A program made the position numbers and the translations under genes. The notes under the pieces were generated by a model. It was not told the origin of the DNA, searched no databases, and worked only from the letters and a program-made list of their open reading frames with translations. Below are positions 25,043 to 35,291 of a stretch of 64,000 nucleotides of DNA, piece after piece. Origin of the DNA: Ekhidna lutea (GTDB taxonomy: Bacteria > Bacteroidota > Bacteroidia > Cytophagales > Cyclobacteriaceae); NCBI RefSeq assembly GCF_900188325.1, contig NZ_FZPD01000001.1, positions 310,001-374,000 on the forward strand, given 5' to 3'. Within the stretch, counting starts at the first letter, position 1; each line of letters opens with the position of its first letter.

Positions 25043-26074
25043 ATGGGTCTTTTTGATTTTTTCCAGAGCGACATAGCTATTGATTTAGGAACAGCCAACA
25101 CACTAATTATCAGCAAGGATAAAGTAGTGGTGGATGAGCCTTCCATCATTGCAATTGATAAAAACACAAACAAAGTGCTGGCCATCGGTAGGGAAGCTAT
25201 GCAGATGCACGAAAAAACGCACGAAAACATCAAGACGATTCGTCCACTGAAAGATGGTGTAATTGCAGATTTCCATGCTGCCGAACACATGATTAGAGGG
25301 ATGATCAAAATGATGGATAGAGGGAAGAAGAGCTTTCTGCCAGCCTCGCATAGAATGATCATCTGTATTCCATCCGGTATCACCGAAGTAGAAAAAAGAG
25401 CGGTACGTGACTCTGCGGAGCATGCAGGAGCGAAGGAAGTCTACATGATCCATGAGCCGATTGCTGCTGCGATTGGTATAGGGATTGACATAGATCAACC
25501 GGTAGGAAGTATGGTTGTAGATATTGGAGGAGGCACCACGGAGATTGCCGTAATTGCATTGAGTGGCATTGTTTGCGATCAATCTATTCGGGTTGCCGGA
25601 GATTCCTTTAATAAAGACATACTGGACTACATGCGCCGACAGCACAATCTGCTGATTGGAGAGCGGACAGCAGAAAAAGTAAAAATTGAAGTTGGGTCAG
25701 CACTCACGGAGCTGGATGATGATGCTCCGGAGGATTTTGAGATCAGAGGGCGAGACTTGATGACCGGAATACCAAAAGTGATAAAGATTTCTTATTCTGA
25801 AATTGCTTTCGCGATAGACAAATCAGTTTCTAAAATTGAAGAGGCGGTTCTAAAAGCACTTGAGATATCACCTCCAGAACTTTCTGCGGATATTTATGAT
25901 AATGGAATCTATCTGACCGGTGGAGGAGCTATGCTTAGAGGATTAGATAAGCGTCTTGCCATGAAAACAAAGCTTCCGATTCACATCGCGGAAGACCCAT
26001 TGAGAGCGGTGGTGAGAGGAACAGGGGCTGCTCTAAAAAACATTAATCAGTATAAAGCGGTATTGATGACCTAA
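25043..26074 (+). CDS. mreB: Rod shape-determining protein MreB
   Basis: This actin-like protein polymerises under the inner membrane and guides lateral cell-wall synthesis. The actin-fold nucleotide motifs are present: phosphate-1 DLGTANTLI, phosphate-2 VVDIGGGTTEIAVI and the adenosine motif YLTGGGAMLRG. The N-terminus MGLFDFFQ is amphipathic, as in membrane-binding MreBs. It is 343 residues, normal. It is the first gene of a five-gene elongation operon; mreC starts six bases after its stop. Confidence 0.97.
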   Translation: MGLFDFFQSDIAIDLGTANTLIISKDKVVVDEPSIIAIDKNTNKVLAIGREAMQMHEKTHENIKTIRPLKDGVIADFHAAEHMIRGMIKMMDRGKKSFLPASHRMIICIPSGITEVEKRAVRDSAEHAGAKEVYMIHEPIAAAIGIGIDIDQPVGSMVVDIGGGTTEIAVIALSGIVCDQSIRVAGDSFNKDILDYMRRQHNLLIGERTAEKVKIEVGSALTELDDDAPEDFEIRGRDLMTGIPKVIKISYSEIAFAIDKSVSKIEEAVLKALEISPPELSADIYDNGIYLTGGGAMLRGLDKRLAMKTKLPIHIAEDPLRAVVRGTGAALKNINQYKAVLMT

Positions 26075-26080
26075 GAGTGA

Positions 26081-26881
26081 ATGCAAAGGCTTTTAGATTT
26101 CCTTTATCAACAACGAGAAATAGCCGTTTTTCTAGGCTTGGAAATCCTAAGTGCATGGCTACTTATCAATTTCAATAATCGATACAATGCTTCGTTTCTA
26201 AACTCAAGCAATGAAGCTGCTGCTTCAATTACTCAAACTACGAATGACATCAACGATTATTTTCAGCTATCTGAAATAAATGAGCAGTTGATGCTTGAGA
26301 ATGAACAGTTGCAACAGGAGCTTAGAATGTTGCGCTCTGAAAAATTGAATTTTCTTGATACAGTAGATCAATACAGAGTGATTGGTGCTCGCGTAATTAA
26401 CAACACCTTCGAGCGAGCAGAAAACTTTGTTACTATTTCAGCTGGAGTGATGGATAGCGTTGAGGTAGGAATGGGAGTGATTTCATCATTTGGTGTAGTG
26501 GGTCAGGTCAAGTCTGTTTCTGACAACTTTGCGACCATTTACTCACTTCTTCATCCAAAGGTTTTGTTATCGGCAAAGGTAAAACGAACGGACACCAAAT
26601 GTACGGTTCAATGGGATCAGGAAACATTTGATAGAGCGGCGCTAAAGTATATTCCAAGGCATATCAAAATGAAGGTGGGAGACTCCATAGTCACTTCGGG
26701 ATTTAATTCTGTTTTCCCTGAAAATATCCTCGTAGGAGTGGTTGATGAACTACACCTGGAAGAGCATATGACATTTTATGAAGCCAAGGTGAAACTTGCC
26801 ACTGACTTCACCAGCTTGTATCATGTGTTTGTGATCAAAGACGTAATGAAAAACGAAAAAGACTCCCTGGAAGCACTATGA
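26081..26881 (+). CDS. mreC: Rod shape-determining protein MreC
   Basis: A 266-residue bitopic protein: a transmembrane helix near residues 11-29, a coiled coil (LMLENEQLQQELRMLRSEKLNFLD, about 67-92) and the two beta-barrel periplasmic domain with VEVGMGVISSFGVVGQV and KVGDSIVTSGFNSVFPENILVG. MreC links MreB to PBP2 and RodA in the elongasome. It overlaps mreD by four bases (ATGA). The length is at the short end of the family. Confidence 0.93.
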   Translation: MQRLLDFLYQQREIAVFLGLEILSAWLLINFNNRYNASFLNSSNEAAASITQTTNDINDYFQLSEINEQLMLENEQLQQELRMLRSEKLNFLDTVDQYRVIGARVINNTFERAENFVTISAGVMDSVEVGMGVISSFGVVGQVKSVSDNFATIYSLLHPKVLLSAKVKRTDTKCTVQWDQETFDRAALKYIPRHIKMKVGDSIVTSGFNSVFPENILVGVVDELHLEEHMTFYEAKVKLATDFTSLYHVFVIKDVMKNEKDSLEAL

Positions 26882-27393
26882 ATCGTGTCAGCATTAAAGA
26901 GCAAATTCTAAACCTTATCCTGCTTTTGCTGGTGCAGTTACCTCTCGTACATCGAATCACACTATTTGATAAATCTTTTGGCTTTTTTTATGTGGGGTTT
27001 CTGCTCCTTCTACCCCGTACCTGGAACCGTTCGTACTTGATGGTCATAGGCTTTTTCTCCGGTCTTCTTGTGGATGTTTTCACAAACACCCCGGGCATAC
27101 ATGCATCAGCATCTGTCTTTATCATGTTCATCAGGAACTTCTGGCTCAACATTGTTAACGATGACTTTCAGGAACTCACAAACTTAAATACCGAAACACT
27201 CAAAAAAACCGGCTTCATTTACTTTACACTTCCATTGATCTTTATTCATCACCTATTAATATTCTTTATTGAAAACGGGGGTTTCCATTTGTTCTGGATG
27301 GTCTTGAGTAAAGTCTTTTTCAGTACTATCTTTAGTGGTGTGATCATTTTTGTGATCAACTTAGCTATTGCACCCAATAAAAGGAGAGCATGA
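26878..27393 (+). CDS. mreD: Rod shape-determining protein MreD
   Basis: A 171-residue integral membrane protein with about five to six hydrophobic helices and a conserved GFFSGLLVDVFTNTPGIHA segment, which matches the G-x-x-x-G-x-x-x-D pattern of MreD. It belongs to the elongasome and acts in the inner membrane. Its ATG overlaps the mreC stop and its stop overlaps the mrdA start (both ATGA), so expression is coupled. Confidence 0.9.
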   Translation: MNRVSIKEQILNLILLLLVQLPLVHRITLFDKSFGFFYVGFLLLLPRTWNRSYLMVIGFFSGLLVDVFTNTPGIHASASVFIMFIRNFWLNIVNDDFQELTNLNTETLKKTGFIYFTLPLIFIHHLLIFFIENGGFHLFWMVLSKVFFSTIFSGVIIFVINLAIAPNKRRA

Positions 27394-29213
27394 GAGGGAG
27401 GAGCTTACTAATTAGGGGGTTTATACTTTTCACCGCGATCATTTTCGCAGCAAGGCTTTTCTACATTCAAATTCTGGAGGAGGATTATAAGGTAGCGGCA
27501 GAAAATAATGTTGTACAGAAAATCGTGCAATATCCTTTTCGTGGACTGGTATATGATAGCAACGACAGTCTGGTCATCTACAATTCCCCTGTTTATGACC
27601 TAATGATCGTTCCTAAGGAGGCAGAAATTGGTGATACCACTGCTTTTTGCGATTTGCTTGAAATTGAAAAAGAGCAGTTGAAGGAAAAACTAAATAAAGC
27701 GAAGAACTACTCCTCCATCCTGGCTTCAAAGCTTATTGAGCAAATATCAGAAGACCTTTTTGCTAAACTTCAGGACCAGCTCATCAATTACCCTGGGTTT
27801 TATGTGCTGCCTCGTACCATCCGTTCGTACAATACCGAGTCTTTAGCTAATGTAGTTGGGTATGTAGGGGAAGTAAGTAGCAGAGAGCTAAATAGAGATA
27901 CTACCAACTATTACCGATCTGGTGATTATATCGGGATTGGTGGGATTGAAAAATCTTATGAAGAATATCTTCGCGGAAGGCGTGGTTCATCCTATAAAGT
28001 AGTGAATGTGCAGGGTGTGATTAAAGGTGACTATCGTGATGGTGAATATGATACGTTACCGAAATCAGGTGAAAATATCCATCTCACCATAGATCTGGAG
28101 CTTCAGCAATATGCTGAAAAATTAATGGAGGGGAAGGTAGGCAGTGTGGTTGCGATTGAGCCTAAGACCGGTCGGATTCTTGCACTTGTTTCGGCTCCAT
28201 CTTATGACCCTCAGCTACTAAGTGGAAAAAATCTAAGCAAAAACTTTCCTGACCTAAACAACAATAAGGACAAACCACTTTTTAATCGTCCGCTTCAGGC
28301 CAGATATCCTCCTGGCTCAATGTTTAAAACCATACAAGGAATAATTGCCATGCACGAAGAAGTGGTAAGCGCCAACGAGATCATACGAGTCGATCACAGT
28401 AATATTGGTGATCTGGCTCCTCCCGGGCCTTACGATATGGTCAAGGCAATTACTAAATCCTCTAATAACTACTTCTACTTAATCATGAGAAGAATGGTGG
28501 AACAAGGTGCTGAGGAAAGCCAGTTTCTTGATGCCAGGATAGGGCTCGAAAAATGGAGGGATTATGTGAAACAATTTGGACTGGGAAGAAAACTCGGTGT
28601 GGATTTACCCAATGAAATTACAGGAAATGTACCAAGTCTTGAGTATTATGATCGTGTATATGGAGCCAAAAGATGGAAGTACTCCAATATTGCTTCACTA
28701 AGTATTGGACAAGGCGAGCTACTGGTTACCCCTTTGCAAATGGCCAATCTAGGCGCTATTCTGGCAAACAAAGGGTATTTTATAACACCTCATGTGGTTG
28801 ATAAAATTGAAGGGTGGCCCAATCCAAACATTAAGAAGGAGGTCCTTCCTTTTAACCCTGAATTGTTTGAGCCTGTTTTATTTGGAATGGAACAAGTGGT
28901 GAAAGGGGGATCTGGTATCAGGGGTTATTTGGACACCTTGAAACTTGCTGGAAAAACAAGTACAGTTCAGAATCCTCATGGAGAGGATCATTCTGGCTTC
29001 ATGGGATTTGCGCCTTTAGATAATCCGAAGATTTCCATAGCAGCTTACGTAGAAAATGCCGGACAAGGAGGCAGAGCGGCCGTATCTGTAGCTAGTTTAT
29101 TAGCTGAGAAATATGTTTTGGGGAAAATTTCCCGACCATGGCTTGAGACTTATGTGTTAGAAGAAAGATATTTACCTGAAAATGCGCCAAGACCCACTCT
29201 CGCAGAAAACTGA
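27390..29213 (+). CDS. mrdA: Penicillin-binding protein 2 (elongasome transpeptidase)
   Basis: A 607-residue class B PBP. It has an N-terminal transmembrane helix (about residues 8-27), a dimerisation domain with the R-G-L-V-Y-D start and the transpeptidase domain. Catalytic motifs are the nucleophile Ser310 in PGSMFK, Ser357-Ser-Asn359 in TKSSNNYF and Lys522-Thr-Ser524 in AGKTST. The third motif is KTS rather than the commoner KTG. It crosslinks peptidoglycan during elongation together with RodA, whose gene overlaps its 3' end by 32 bases. Confidence 0.95.
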   Translation: MRGRSLLIRGFILFTAIIFAARLFYIQILEEDYKVAAENNVVQKIVQYPFRGLVYDSNDSLVIYNSPVYDLMIVPKEAEIGDTTAFCDLLEIEKEQLKEKLNKAKNYSSILASKLIEQISEDLFAKLQDQLINYPGFYVLPRTIRSYNTESLANVVGYVGEVSSRELNRDTTNYYRSGDYIGIGGIEKSYEEYLRGRRGSSYKVVNVQGVIKGDYRDGEYDTLPKSGENIHLTIDLELQQYAEKLMEGKVGSVVAIEPKTGRILALVSAPSYDPQLLSGKNLSKNFPDLNNNKDKPLFNRPLQARYPPGSMFKTIQGIIAMHEEVVSANEIIRVDHSNIGDLAPPGPYDMVKAITKSSNNYFYLIMRRMVEQGAEESQFLDARIGLEKWRDYVKQFGLGRKLGVDLPNEITGNVPSLEYYDRVYGAKRWKYSNIASLSIGQGELLVTPLQMANLGAILANKGYFITPHVVDKIEGWPNPNIKKEVLPFNPELFEPVLFGMEQVVKGGSGIRGYLDTLKLAGKTSTVQNPHGEDHSGFMGFAPLDNPKISIAAYVENAGQGGRAAVSVASLLAEKYVLGKISRPWLETYVLEERYLPENAPRPTLAEN

Positions 29214-30450
29214 CTGGGCGTCAGTCCTACTATTCGGGGCGCTTGTAATCGCAGGCTGGCTGAATATCTATGCAGCTGAATATGATCCTGAAATAGATCA
29301 GAGCATCTTTGATTTTGGAACAAGCGCGGGAAGGCAATTTATCTGGATATTGACATCTGTGGTGATTGCATTCACTATTTTCTTTTTCGATTATAAATTT
29401 TTTGACTCGTTCGCATACGTTATCTATGGGATAATCATGGCGATGTTGCTATTCATTCTCATTGGAGGAAAGGAAGTGGCTGGATCGAAATCATGGTTAG
29501 GAATTGGTGGATTTGGTTTACAACCTTCAGAGTTTGCCAAGTTTGCTGCAGCATTAGCATTAGCAAAGTATCTCAGCCATTCAACCAGGAAGCTCACTGA
29601 CCTTAATACTCTGGGGGTTTGTTTTCTGATTATTTTGCTACCTATGGCAATGACCATTCTGCAGGGAGATACAGGCACTGCCCTGGTTTTTACCTCTCTG
29701 GTAGTACCTATGTTTCGTGAAGGGATGTCTCCTCTGTTATTAATTATAGCTGTCTCCATTCTGCTGGTTTTCCTTCTTACACTTCTTATTAGTCAGACGG
29801 TGTTGCTTGTCGGCATAGCGATTGTAACATTATTGGCTTTAGGCTTAAACGCAAGAAATCCCAAAAAACTCGTTTACATCATTGTTTCAAGCATAATAGT
29901 GACGTTTGCGGTTCGAAGCGTTGATTTTATTCTTACCGATGTACTGAAACCACATCAGCAAAAACGGGTTTTGTCATTGGTTAATCCAAATATTGACCCT
30001 CTTGGGGCTGGTTGGAATGTGACTCAATCTAAAATTGCTATTGGTTCCGGCGGATTGATAGGAAAGGGGTTTCTGGAGGGAACACAAACAAAGTTTGACT
30101 TTGTGCCGGAGCAGACGACTGATTTCATTTTTTGTACCATTGGTGAGGAACATGGTTATTTGGGTAGCATCATCATGCTAGGATTGTTTACCGCACTATT
30201 ATTAAGGTTAGTGGTTTTGGCAGAGCGTCAAAAATCAACGTTTTCCAGAGTATTTGGCTATGGCGTTGTGGGTATAATATTTTTTCATTTCACTGTGAAC
30301 ATAGCTATGACCATTGGGTTGTTTCCGGTAATTGGGATTCCCCTTCCTTTCTTTAGCTATGGAGGCTCTTCTCTATGGGCTTTTACCATCTTGCTTTTTA
30401 GTTTCCTAAAAATGGATGCACATAGAATGCAAGTGCTTCAACGGCTGTAA
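29182..30450 (+). CDS. rodA: Peptidoglycan glycosyltransferase RodA
   Basis: A 422-residue SEDS polymerase with about ten transmembrane segments. Family signatures are visible: [28 protein letters not shown], the [46 protein letters not shown] loop with the catalytic Asp region, and [13 protein letters not shown]. It polymerises glycan strands with PBP2. Its ATG lies 32 bases inside mrdA in another frame, so translation is probably coupled. It is the last gene of the mre operon and converges on the AsmA-like gene. Confidence 0.95.
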   Translation: MRQDPLSQKTDWASVLLFGALVIAGWLNIYAAEYDPEIDQSIFDFGTSAGRQFIWILTSVVIAFTIFFFDYKFFDSFAYVIYGIIMAMLLFILIGGKEVAGSKSWLGIGGFGLQPSEFAKFAAALALAKYLSHSTRKLTDLNTLGVCFLIILLPMAMTILQGDTGTALVFTSLVVPMFREGMSPLLLIIAVSILLVFLLTLLISQTVLLVGIAIVTLLALGLNARNPKKLVYIIVSSIIVTFAVRSVDFILTDVLKPHQQKRVLSLVNPNIDPLGAGWNVTQSKIAIGSGGLIGKGFLEGTQTKFDFVPEQTTDFIFCTIGEEHGYLGSIIMLGLFTALLLRLVVLAERQKSTFSRVFGYGVVGIIFFHFTVNIAMTIGLFPVIGIPLPFFSYGGSSLWAFTILLFSFLKMDAHRMQVLQRL

Positions 30451-30470
30451 AAAATATCAATTGATTGAAC

Positions 30471-33290
30471 CTATAACTTGGCGGCTTTCTCTTTTGCCTC
30501 TGCTACTAATTTATCCGCTCTGGTATTAGCTTCTGACTCTATTTGTTCTGCTTTTTTATCTGTTTCAGCTCTGAGTTTCTTTGCAGCTTCCTGGGCCAAT
30601 TTCTTTTTTATGGGATTGGATCCAGCATCAGCAATTAGTTTGTCAGCAGCTTCATACCCCTCTTTTCTTACTTTTTCTGCACTTGCTTTTCCTTGTGCTC
30701 TGATTTCTTCGGCCTTAGCCTCAGCCTGTGCAATTATTTTTTTCCGTTGTTCTTCTTTCTTTGCTTCTAGTTCTTCCTTTTTTCCTGCTAAATCGTCTTC
30801 CAGTTTCTGTTTTTGCGCATCTATTTGAGAAGAAAGCTTTTGTTTAATCGAAGCATCCGAAGCGTCAGAAGCATTACTCGTACCTAAAAGCCTCACCTTC
30901 ACATCTTCGTATGTTCCGCCAATACCGAGGTTTACGTTAATCTTATCCGCAACTAATTTTTCACCACCTGTCAGAGAACTGATAGCACTATTCAATGCAG
31001 AACCAATTTGTCCTGTAGGTACTTCTTCTAGTATCATCGAGTAATCCAGTGTACCATCAAGACCATTATTTCCACCCAATACAGCTTTTTGCCCTTGTAC
31101 GTTCAGGTTGAATGGCTCAATGTACATTCTGCCGTTTTTTATTTCCGTTTTAATCAGCACATCCTTAAGAGTGATGCTCTTATTAGGTTGAGACGAAGCA
31201 CCTGCTTTTAAAGCTGATACAGAAGATAGCTTTTGCATGAATGTCCCTTTTTCCAATGTTGCCTGAACCACATTGACGAGCCCATTTAGGTAAAGCGAAT
31301 CCATAATAGGCATCATGTCTTCTCCCAAAATACCATTGACGCTAAATTCAGTGGAAAAATTACCGGCAACTTGCTTCGCAATCGGCACGTAAGATTGCAC
31401 CGTCTCGAATGTTTCAAAGGCACTCGCGATTGACAGGTCTTTCACCTTGAATCCCAAATCGTAGGTAGGTTTTTCAACGTCTTTGGTAACATATGATCCT
31501 GTAAGTTCAAATGTTCCATCCAACATGTTGAAGCTGTTTTGGTCAAGAATAATAGCTCCATCCTTAATTAGAACCTGACCTTTAAAATTGGTAATAGGCA
31601 TGTTTGAGTATGCGATTTTGTCAATTGAGGAGGCTAGGGTGAAGTCAATGTTTTCCGGAATCCTGATGACCTCTAAAGACATTTCTGTTGTGTCTTCCTC
31701 AACTTCTTCAGTACTTTCCGGCATTAGCTCATTGAGGTCAATTAATGATGATTTGAAGTCTAATCTTCCGGATAGTATTTCATTTTCCGAAAGTGCAAAG
31801 CCGAGGTAATTACTGACTTTACCATTGAGGCTGAAATCCGAATTTCCTGACTTAGCTGAAAACTCACTCAAGTTTATTTCAGCTGGGTCGAAGGTGAGAT
31901 TGGCCCTTGAAATTTCAAATCCCTGAGGGAGATACTCATCGCTCTTGAATAGGAAATTATCTATGGTCATACTACCGGAAGTTGGTAGCTTGTCGTATCG
32001 CTCAGCTTCCACATCAGCCATTTGGCCTGTGGTCTTTAGTTTCGCATTGATTCTACCGAGAAGTGTTATACCCTCAAGAGGAACAATCTTCGTAATTTTT
32101 TCTAAATCAGCATTCCCTTCAAAGCCAAAATCCCACTGATAATTTTCAAGGTTTTTGAATTTCAGGTAAGAGGAAACAGCTTCACCGTCAACCAGCATCG
32201 AGAAATTGTCAATGTTAAAGCTGGTCTCACTTAGATCAGCTGATGGGTAGTCAAAACTGGATTGAATATTTAGATTTTCAATCGGGATGTTGAAATCTGC
32301 ATAGCTTATTTTACCGTTTTCGACAGAGAGATTTGCAGCAACCTGTGGCATGGAAGTCTCATTGAAGGTGCCTCTTACAAACCCATCAAAGCCCACTTCA
32401 CCTTCTGCATTTACTCCGTTCAGATATTCCAGATAAACTCCTGGGATCAATGATAAAATACTTTTTACGCTAATATCTTTCCCACCAAATGTGATGTCCA
32501 TAACGATATCTTCATTGGGCATACTCAGATAGCCATCCGCTTGCATCGCAAACTGGTTCACGGCGATCCTGTTGTCTTTGAATGTAAACTTCATTTGACT
32601 CAAATCCATATTGAGGGTTACATCCAGGTCCAGCTGCTTGTCGCTGACATACTCGACACCCTCAAACCCAAGGGATGCTTTGTCCACAGTTGTTTTGGTT
32701 TGGAGATCAAAAACATCCAAAGTAAAGTCACCGGACCCTTCATGATTCAATCCAACTAATGAAGTGTAAAAGTTCATCGACTGATCCCTGTAAACGACCT
32801 TGGCGTTATTAATTTGCCATTTTTCTATGCCAACGCTTACGTCACTATCAGCTGTGTCGGTTTCTTCTTCAACCACAACTTCTTCTGAAGCTTTAGCTAT
32901 GTCATAATTTGCAGAGCCATCAGGCAAGACCAGTATCAGTATTTTAGGCTCATCCAGTGAAATTTCTTCTACCACAATTTGTCCTCCGGTAATAACGGAC
33001 ATCAGGTCAACGGTCACCTGAAAATTTTTGACTGAAGTAAGTGTGTCTTGTGAAAAAACGCCTTGTCCTACAACTCCAAAATCACTCATGCTAACGGTGA
33101 TATCAGGAAAATTTTTAATAAGTGAAAGACTAAACCCATCAATGTCATAATATACTGTAGCATTGAGGCTTTCATCCATTGTGCTGTCCATCGCCTCGCG
33201 AATATCATCCTTGAAGATCATGGGCAATACAATCACTGCCGAAATTAGAATGATGAATATGATACCTATGATGATAAGAAGCTTCTTCAT
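30471..33290 (-). CDS. AsmA-family protein with C-terminal coiled-coil tail
   Basis: A 939-residue protein with an N-terminal membrane anchor (about residues 3-25) followed by the AsmA-type beta-rich periplasmic region (SMSDFGVVGQGVFSQDTL, LDEPKILILVLPDGSANYDI, ADGYLSMPNEDIVMDITFGGKDIS). The AsmA C-terminal block includes QNSFNMLDGTFELTGSY and KGTFMQKLSSVSALK. Such proteins bridge the envelope and are implicated in phospholipid transport. The last 125 residues or so are a Lys-, Glu- and Ala-rich helix (QKLEDDLAGKKEELEAKKEE and on) that is unusual for AsmA. The start is the ATG at 33290. It converges on rodA. Confidence 0.85.
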   Translation of the reverse strand: MKKLLIIIGIIFIILISAVIVLPMIFKDDIREAMDSTMDESLNATVYYDIDGFSLSLIKNFPDITVSMSDFGVVGQGVFSQDTLTSVKNFQVTVDLMSVITGGQIVVEEISLDEPKILILVLPDGSANYDIAKASEEVVVEEETDTADSDVSVGIEKWQINNAKVVYRDQSMNFYTSLVGLNHEGSGDFTLDVFDLQTKTTVDKASLGFEGVEYVSDKQLDLDVTLNMDLSQMKFTFKDNRIAVNQFAMQADGYLSMPNEDIVMDITFGGKDISVKSILSLIPGVYLEYLNGVNAEGEVGFDGFVRGTFNETSMPQVAANLSVENGKISYADFNIPIENLNIQSSFDYPSADLSETSFNIDNFSMLVDGEAVSSYLKFKNLENYQWDFGFEGNADLEKITKIVPLEGITLLGRINAKLKTTGQMADVEAERYDKLPTSGSMTIDNFLFKSDEYLPQGFEISRANLTFDPAEINLSEFSAKSGNSDFSLNGKVSNYLGFALSENEILSGRLDFKSSLIDLNELMPESTEEVEEDTTEMSLEVIRIPENIDFTLASSIDKIAYSNMPITNFKGQVLIKDGAIILDQNSFNMLDGTFELTGSYVTKDVEKPTYDLGFKVKDLSIASAFETFETVQSYVPIAKQVAGNFSTEFSVNGILGEDMMPIMDSLYLNGLVNVVQATLEKGTFMQKLSSVSALKAGASSQPNKSITLKDVLIKTEIKNGRMYIEPFNLNVQGQKAVLGGNNGLDGTLDYSMILEEVPTGQIGSALNSAISSLTGGEKLVADKINVNLGIGGTYEDVKVRLLGTSNASDASDASIKQKLSSQIDAQKQKLEDDLAGKKEELEAKKEEQRKKIIAQAEAKAEEIRAQGKASAEKVRKEGYEAADKLIADAGSNPIKKKLAQEAAKKLRAETDKKAEQIESEANTRADKLVAEAKEKAAKL

Positions 33291-33378
33291 GACACTTTTT
33301 TATTTACCACCAATTTACGCAGAATGCACTCCTTCTAATAAAACGTAACGCATTTTTAACGGAAAGATGAATATTCTA

Positions 33379-33780
33379 TCACTTTGTGAGCGTTACGAAT
33401 ATATCATCCATCAATTGAAGCTTGATACGGTCTTCTGATTTGGAAGCAACACGATAGGTCATACCAGGTGAGCCCGGTTCATTTACAAGAAACAACGAGT
33501 CACTGGAAACATACCATGACTGAGTATGCGATAAGGTATCCACATTAAAAATACAATCAGGGTATCCATTTGCAGTTACTGTGAGACTATCTGCGGTAAA
33601 TCTGAAGCTACCATTCATGTAGAACTCCATGTCTTCAATACCGGGATATGATTCAGGGGGAGTTTCCCATTCTGCGAGCCACTCGCCGTGCCATTCTGAA
33701 GGGCGATTTGCTGTTTTTTCGTTTGAAGGCGAACCACACGCAATAACAACGATAAAAGGAATAAAAAATAGCTTTTTCAT
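33379..33780 (-). CDS. Small lipoprotein, unknown
   Basis: A 133-residue protein with a lipoprotein signal (KKLFFIPFIVVIACG, acylated Cys15) and a compact beta-rich domain with the pattern WHGEWLAEWETP, MEFYMNGSFRFTADSLTVTANGYPDC, WYVSSDSLFL. It resembles lipocalin-like small lipoproteins of Bacteroidota in length and strand pattern, but no family is certain. It lies between the aldehyde dehydrogenase and AsmA genes on the same strand. Confidence 0.7.
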   Translation of the reverse strand: MKKLFFIPFIVVIACGSPSNEKTANRPSEWHGEWLAEWETPPESYPGIEDMEFYMNGSFRFTADSLTVTANGYPDCIFNVDTLSHTQSWYVSSDSLFLVNEPGSPGMTYRVASKSEDRIKLQLMDDIFVTLTK

Positions 33781-33830
33781 GGGTTAGGATTCGGGTAATA
33801 GCATCCGGTTTATGCTCTGTTTTAACAGCC

Positions 33831-35231
33831 TCAAAAATACTTAACCATTAAGTCAATCATAAACTTTTTGAATTTCGAATAGGGTGGATATACAGTTTTG
33901 GCCATCGTCCAGCCTTTACGTTGCTTCACGATGGCTTTTTCATTAGAAAATGCAATGAACCCGGCATGTCCGTGTGCTTTACCGATTCCACTATTGTTCA
34001 CTCCTCCGATCGGAAGGTTCGGGTGAGCAAACTGAAGCACCACATCATTTATAGCCATCATTCCGGCGCTCGTTTCTTTCTTCACTTGTTGAATAATTGA
34101 TTTCTTATTCGAAAAAAGATAAAGCGCCAGTGGTTTTGGTTTTTGGTTGACAAATGAAATAACCTCATCTATTTCCCTGAATGAAACCAAAGGGAGGATG
34201 GGTCCAAAAATCTCTTCTTCCATTATTCGACAATTCGCTGAAACGTTTGAAAGCAGTGTAGGGGTGAATCTCAAATGCTCGCGATCAGACTTTCCTCCAA
34301 ACTCAATGTTTGCACCTTTATCTATTGCATCAGCCATCAGATCGTTGATGCGATTATGATGATGGCGGCTGATGATCGCGCCATATGTATTTTTGTTGCC
34401 GTATAGTTTTTCAGATTGAATCACTAATTCCTCAATAAGTTTTTCCTTGACATCTTCATGTACATACAGGTAGTCCGGAGCGATGCACACCTGTCCTGCA
34501 TTTTGCCACTTCCCCCAGGCAATTTTTTGAGCGGCATCTTTGATGCTGGCAGTTTCATCAACGATGGTTGGCGATTTACCCCCTAGCTCTAGTGTCACTG
34601 AGGCCAGGTGCTTAGCAGCAGCACTCATCACGATCTTTCCAACTTGTGGGCTACCGGTAAAAAAGATATGATCGAATGGTAGCGAGAGTAGCTCTTGCGA
34701 TTCGTCAACCGCTCCAAGAACAACGGATACTTCCCCAGGTCTAAACACTTCGTTACACATTCGCCGGATCAATTCTGAGGTATTTTCTGAGAATTCTGAA
34801 GGCTTGATGATTGCCGTATTTCCTGCGGCAATGGCTGACACTAATGGTCCGGTTGCCAGCTGAAACGGGTAGTTCCAGGGAGCAATGATTAGGCACGCTC
34901 CTTTCGGCTCATAGAAAGTTTCTGCTTTTGTGCCCAGATAAGTAAGTGAAGTAGCAGCAGGTTTTGGTGCCATCCAGCTCTTTAAGTTTTTTCGAGCCTT
35001 TCTTATTTCAGCTAAGACAACATATACTTCCGTTAAATCTGTTTCATGATGTGGTTTTTGAAGATCGTTAAATACAGCTTCATGTATTTCCCACCTATGG
35101 GACATGATCCAGTCTTCAAGTTTTTTTAAAGCTGATTTTCTTTCCGAAATGGTTGAAGTTCTTAACCGAACAGCGTGTGTTTTTATACCATCAAAAAGGT
35201 TCCGGATGTGGGATTGGGTTGCTGTATCCAT
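33831..35231 (-). CDS. Aldehyde dehydrogenase (NAD(P)-dependent, class 3-like)
   Basis: A 466-residue enzyme that oxidises aldehydes to acids. The NAD-binding region IIAPWNYPFQLATGPLVSAIAAGNT, the general-base Glu in LELGGKSPTIV and the nucleophile Cys in NAGQVCIAPDY are all visible, together with EEIFGPILP. The length and the short hydrophobic C-terminal tail (KKFMIDLMVKYF) resemble class 3 or fatty-aldehyde dehydrogenases, so a medium- or long-chain aldehyde substrate is likely. It is separated from the upstream OmpA genes by a strong terminator and so has its own promoter. Confidence 0.92.
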   Translation of the reverse strand: MDTATQSHIRNLFDGIKTHAVRLRTSTISERKSALKKLEDWIMSHRWEIHEAVFNDLQKPHHETDLTEVYVVLAEIRKARKNLKSWMAPKPAATSLTYLGTKAETFYEPKGACLIIAPWNYPFQLATGPLVSAIAAGNTAIIKPSEFSENTSELIRRMCNEVFRPGEVSVVLGAVDESQELLSLPFDHIFFTGSPQVGKIVMSAAAKHLASVTLELGGKSPTIVDETASIKDAAQKIAWGKWQNAGQVCIAPDYLYVHEDVKEKLIEELVIQSEKLYGNKNTYGAIISRHHHNRINDLMADAIDKGANIEFGGKSDREHLRFTPTLLSNVSANCRIMEEEIFGPILPLVSFREIDEVISFVNQKPKPLALYLFSNKKSIIQQVKKETSAGMMAINDVVLQFAHPNLPIGGVNNSGIGKAHGHAGFIAFSNEKAIVKQRKGWTMAKTVYPPYSKFKKFMIDLMVKYF

Positions 35232-35239
35232 CTTCTAAA

Positions 35240-35270
35240 AATAAAAAAAGTCAACTCGAAAGTTGACTTT
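35240..35270 (-). terminator. Rho-independent terminator of the OmpA gene pair
   Basis: On the minus strand a perfect 10-bp stem (AAAGTCAACT/AGTTGACTTT) is capped by a TTCG tetraloop and followed by a T run. It lies 22 bases past the stop codon of the OmpA/PD40 gene. Confidence 0.9.
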
Positions 35271-35291
35271 ATAGTTGATAATCTCTTATTG

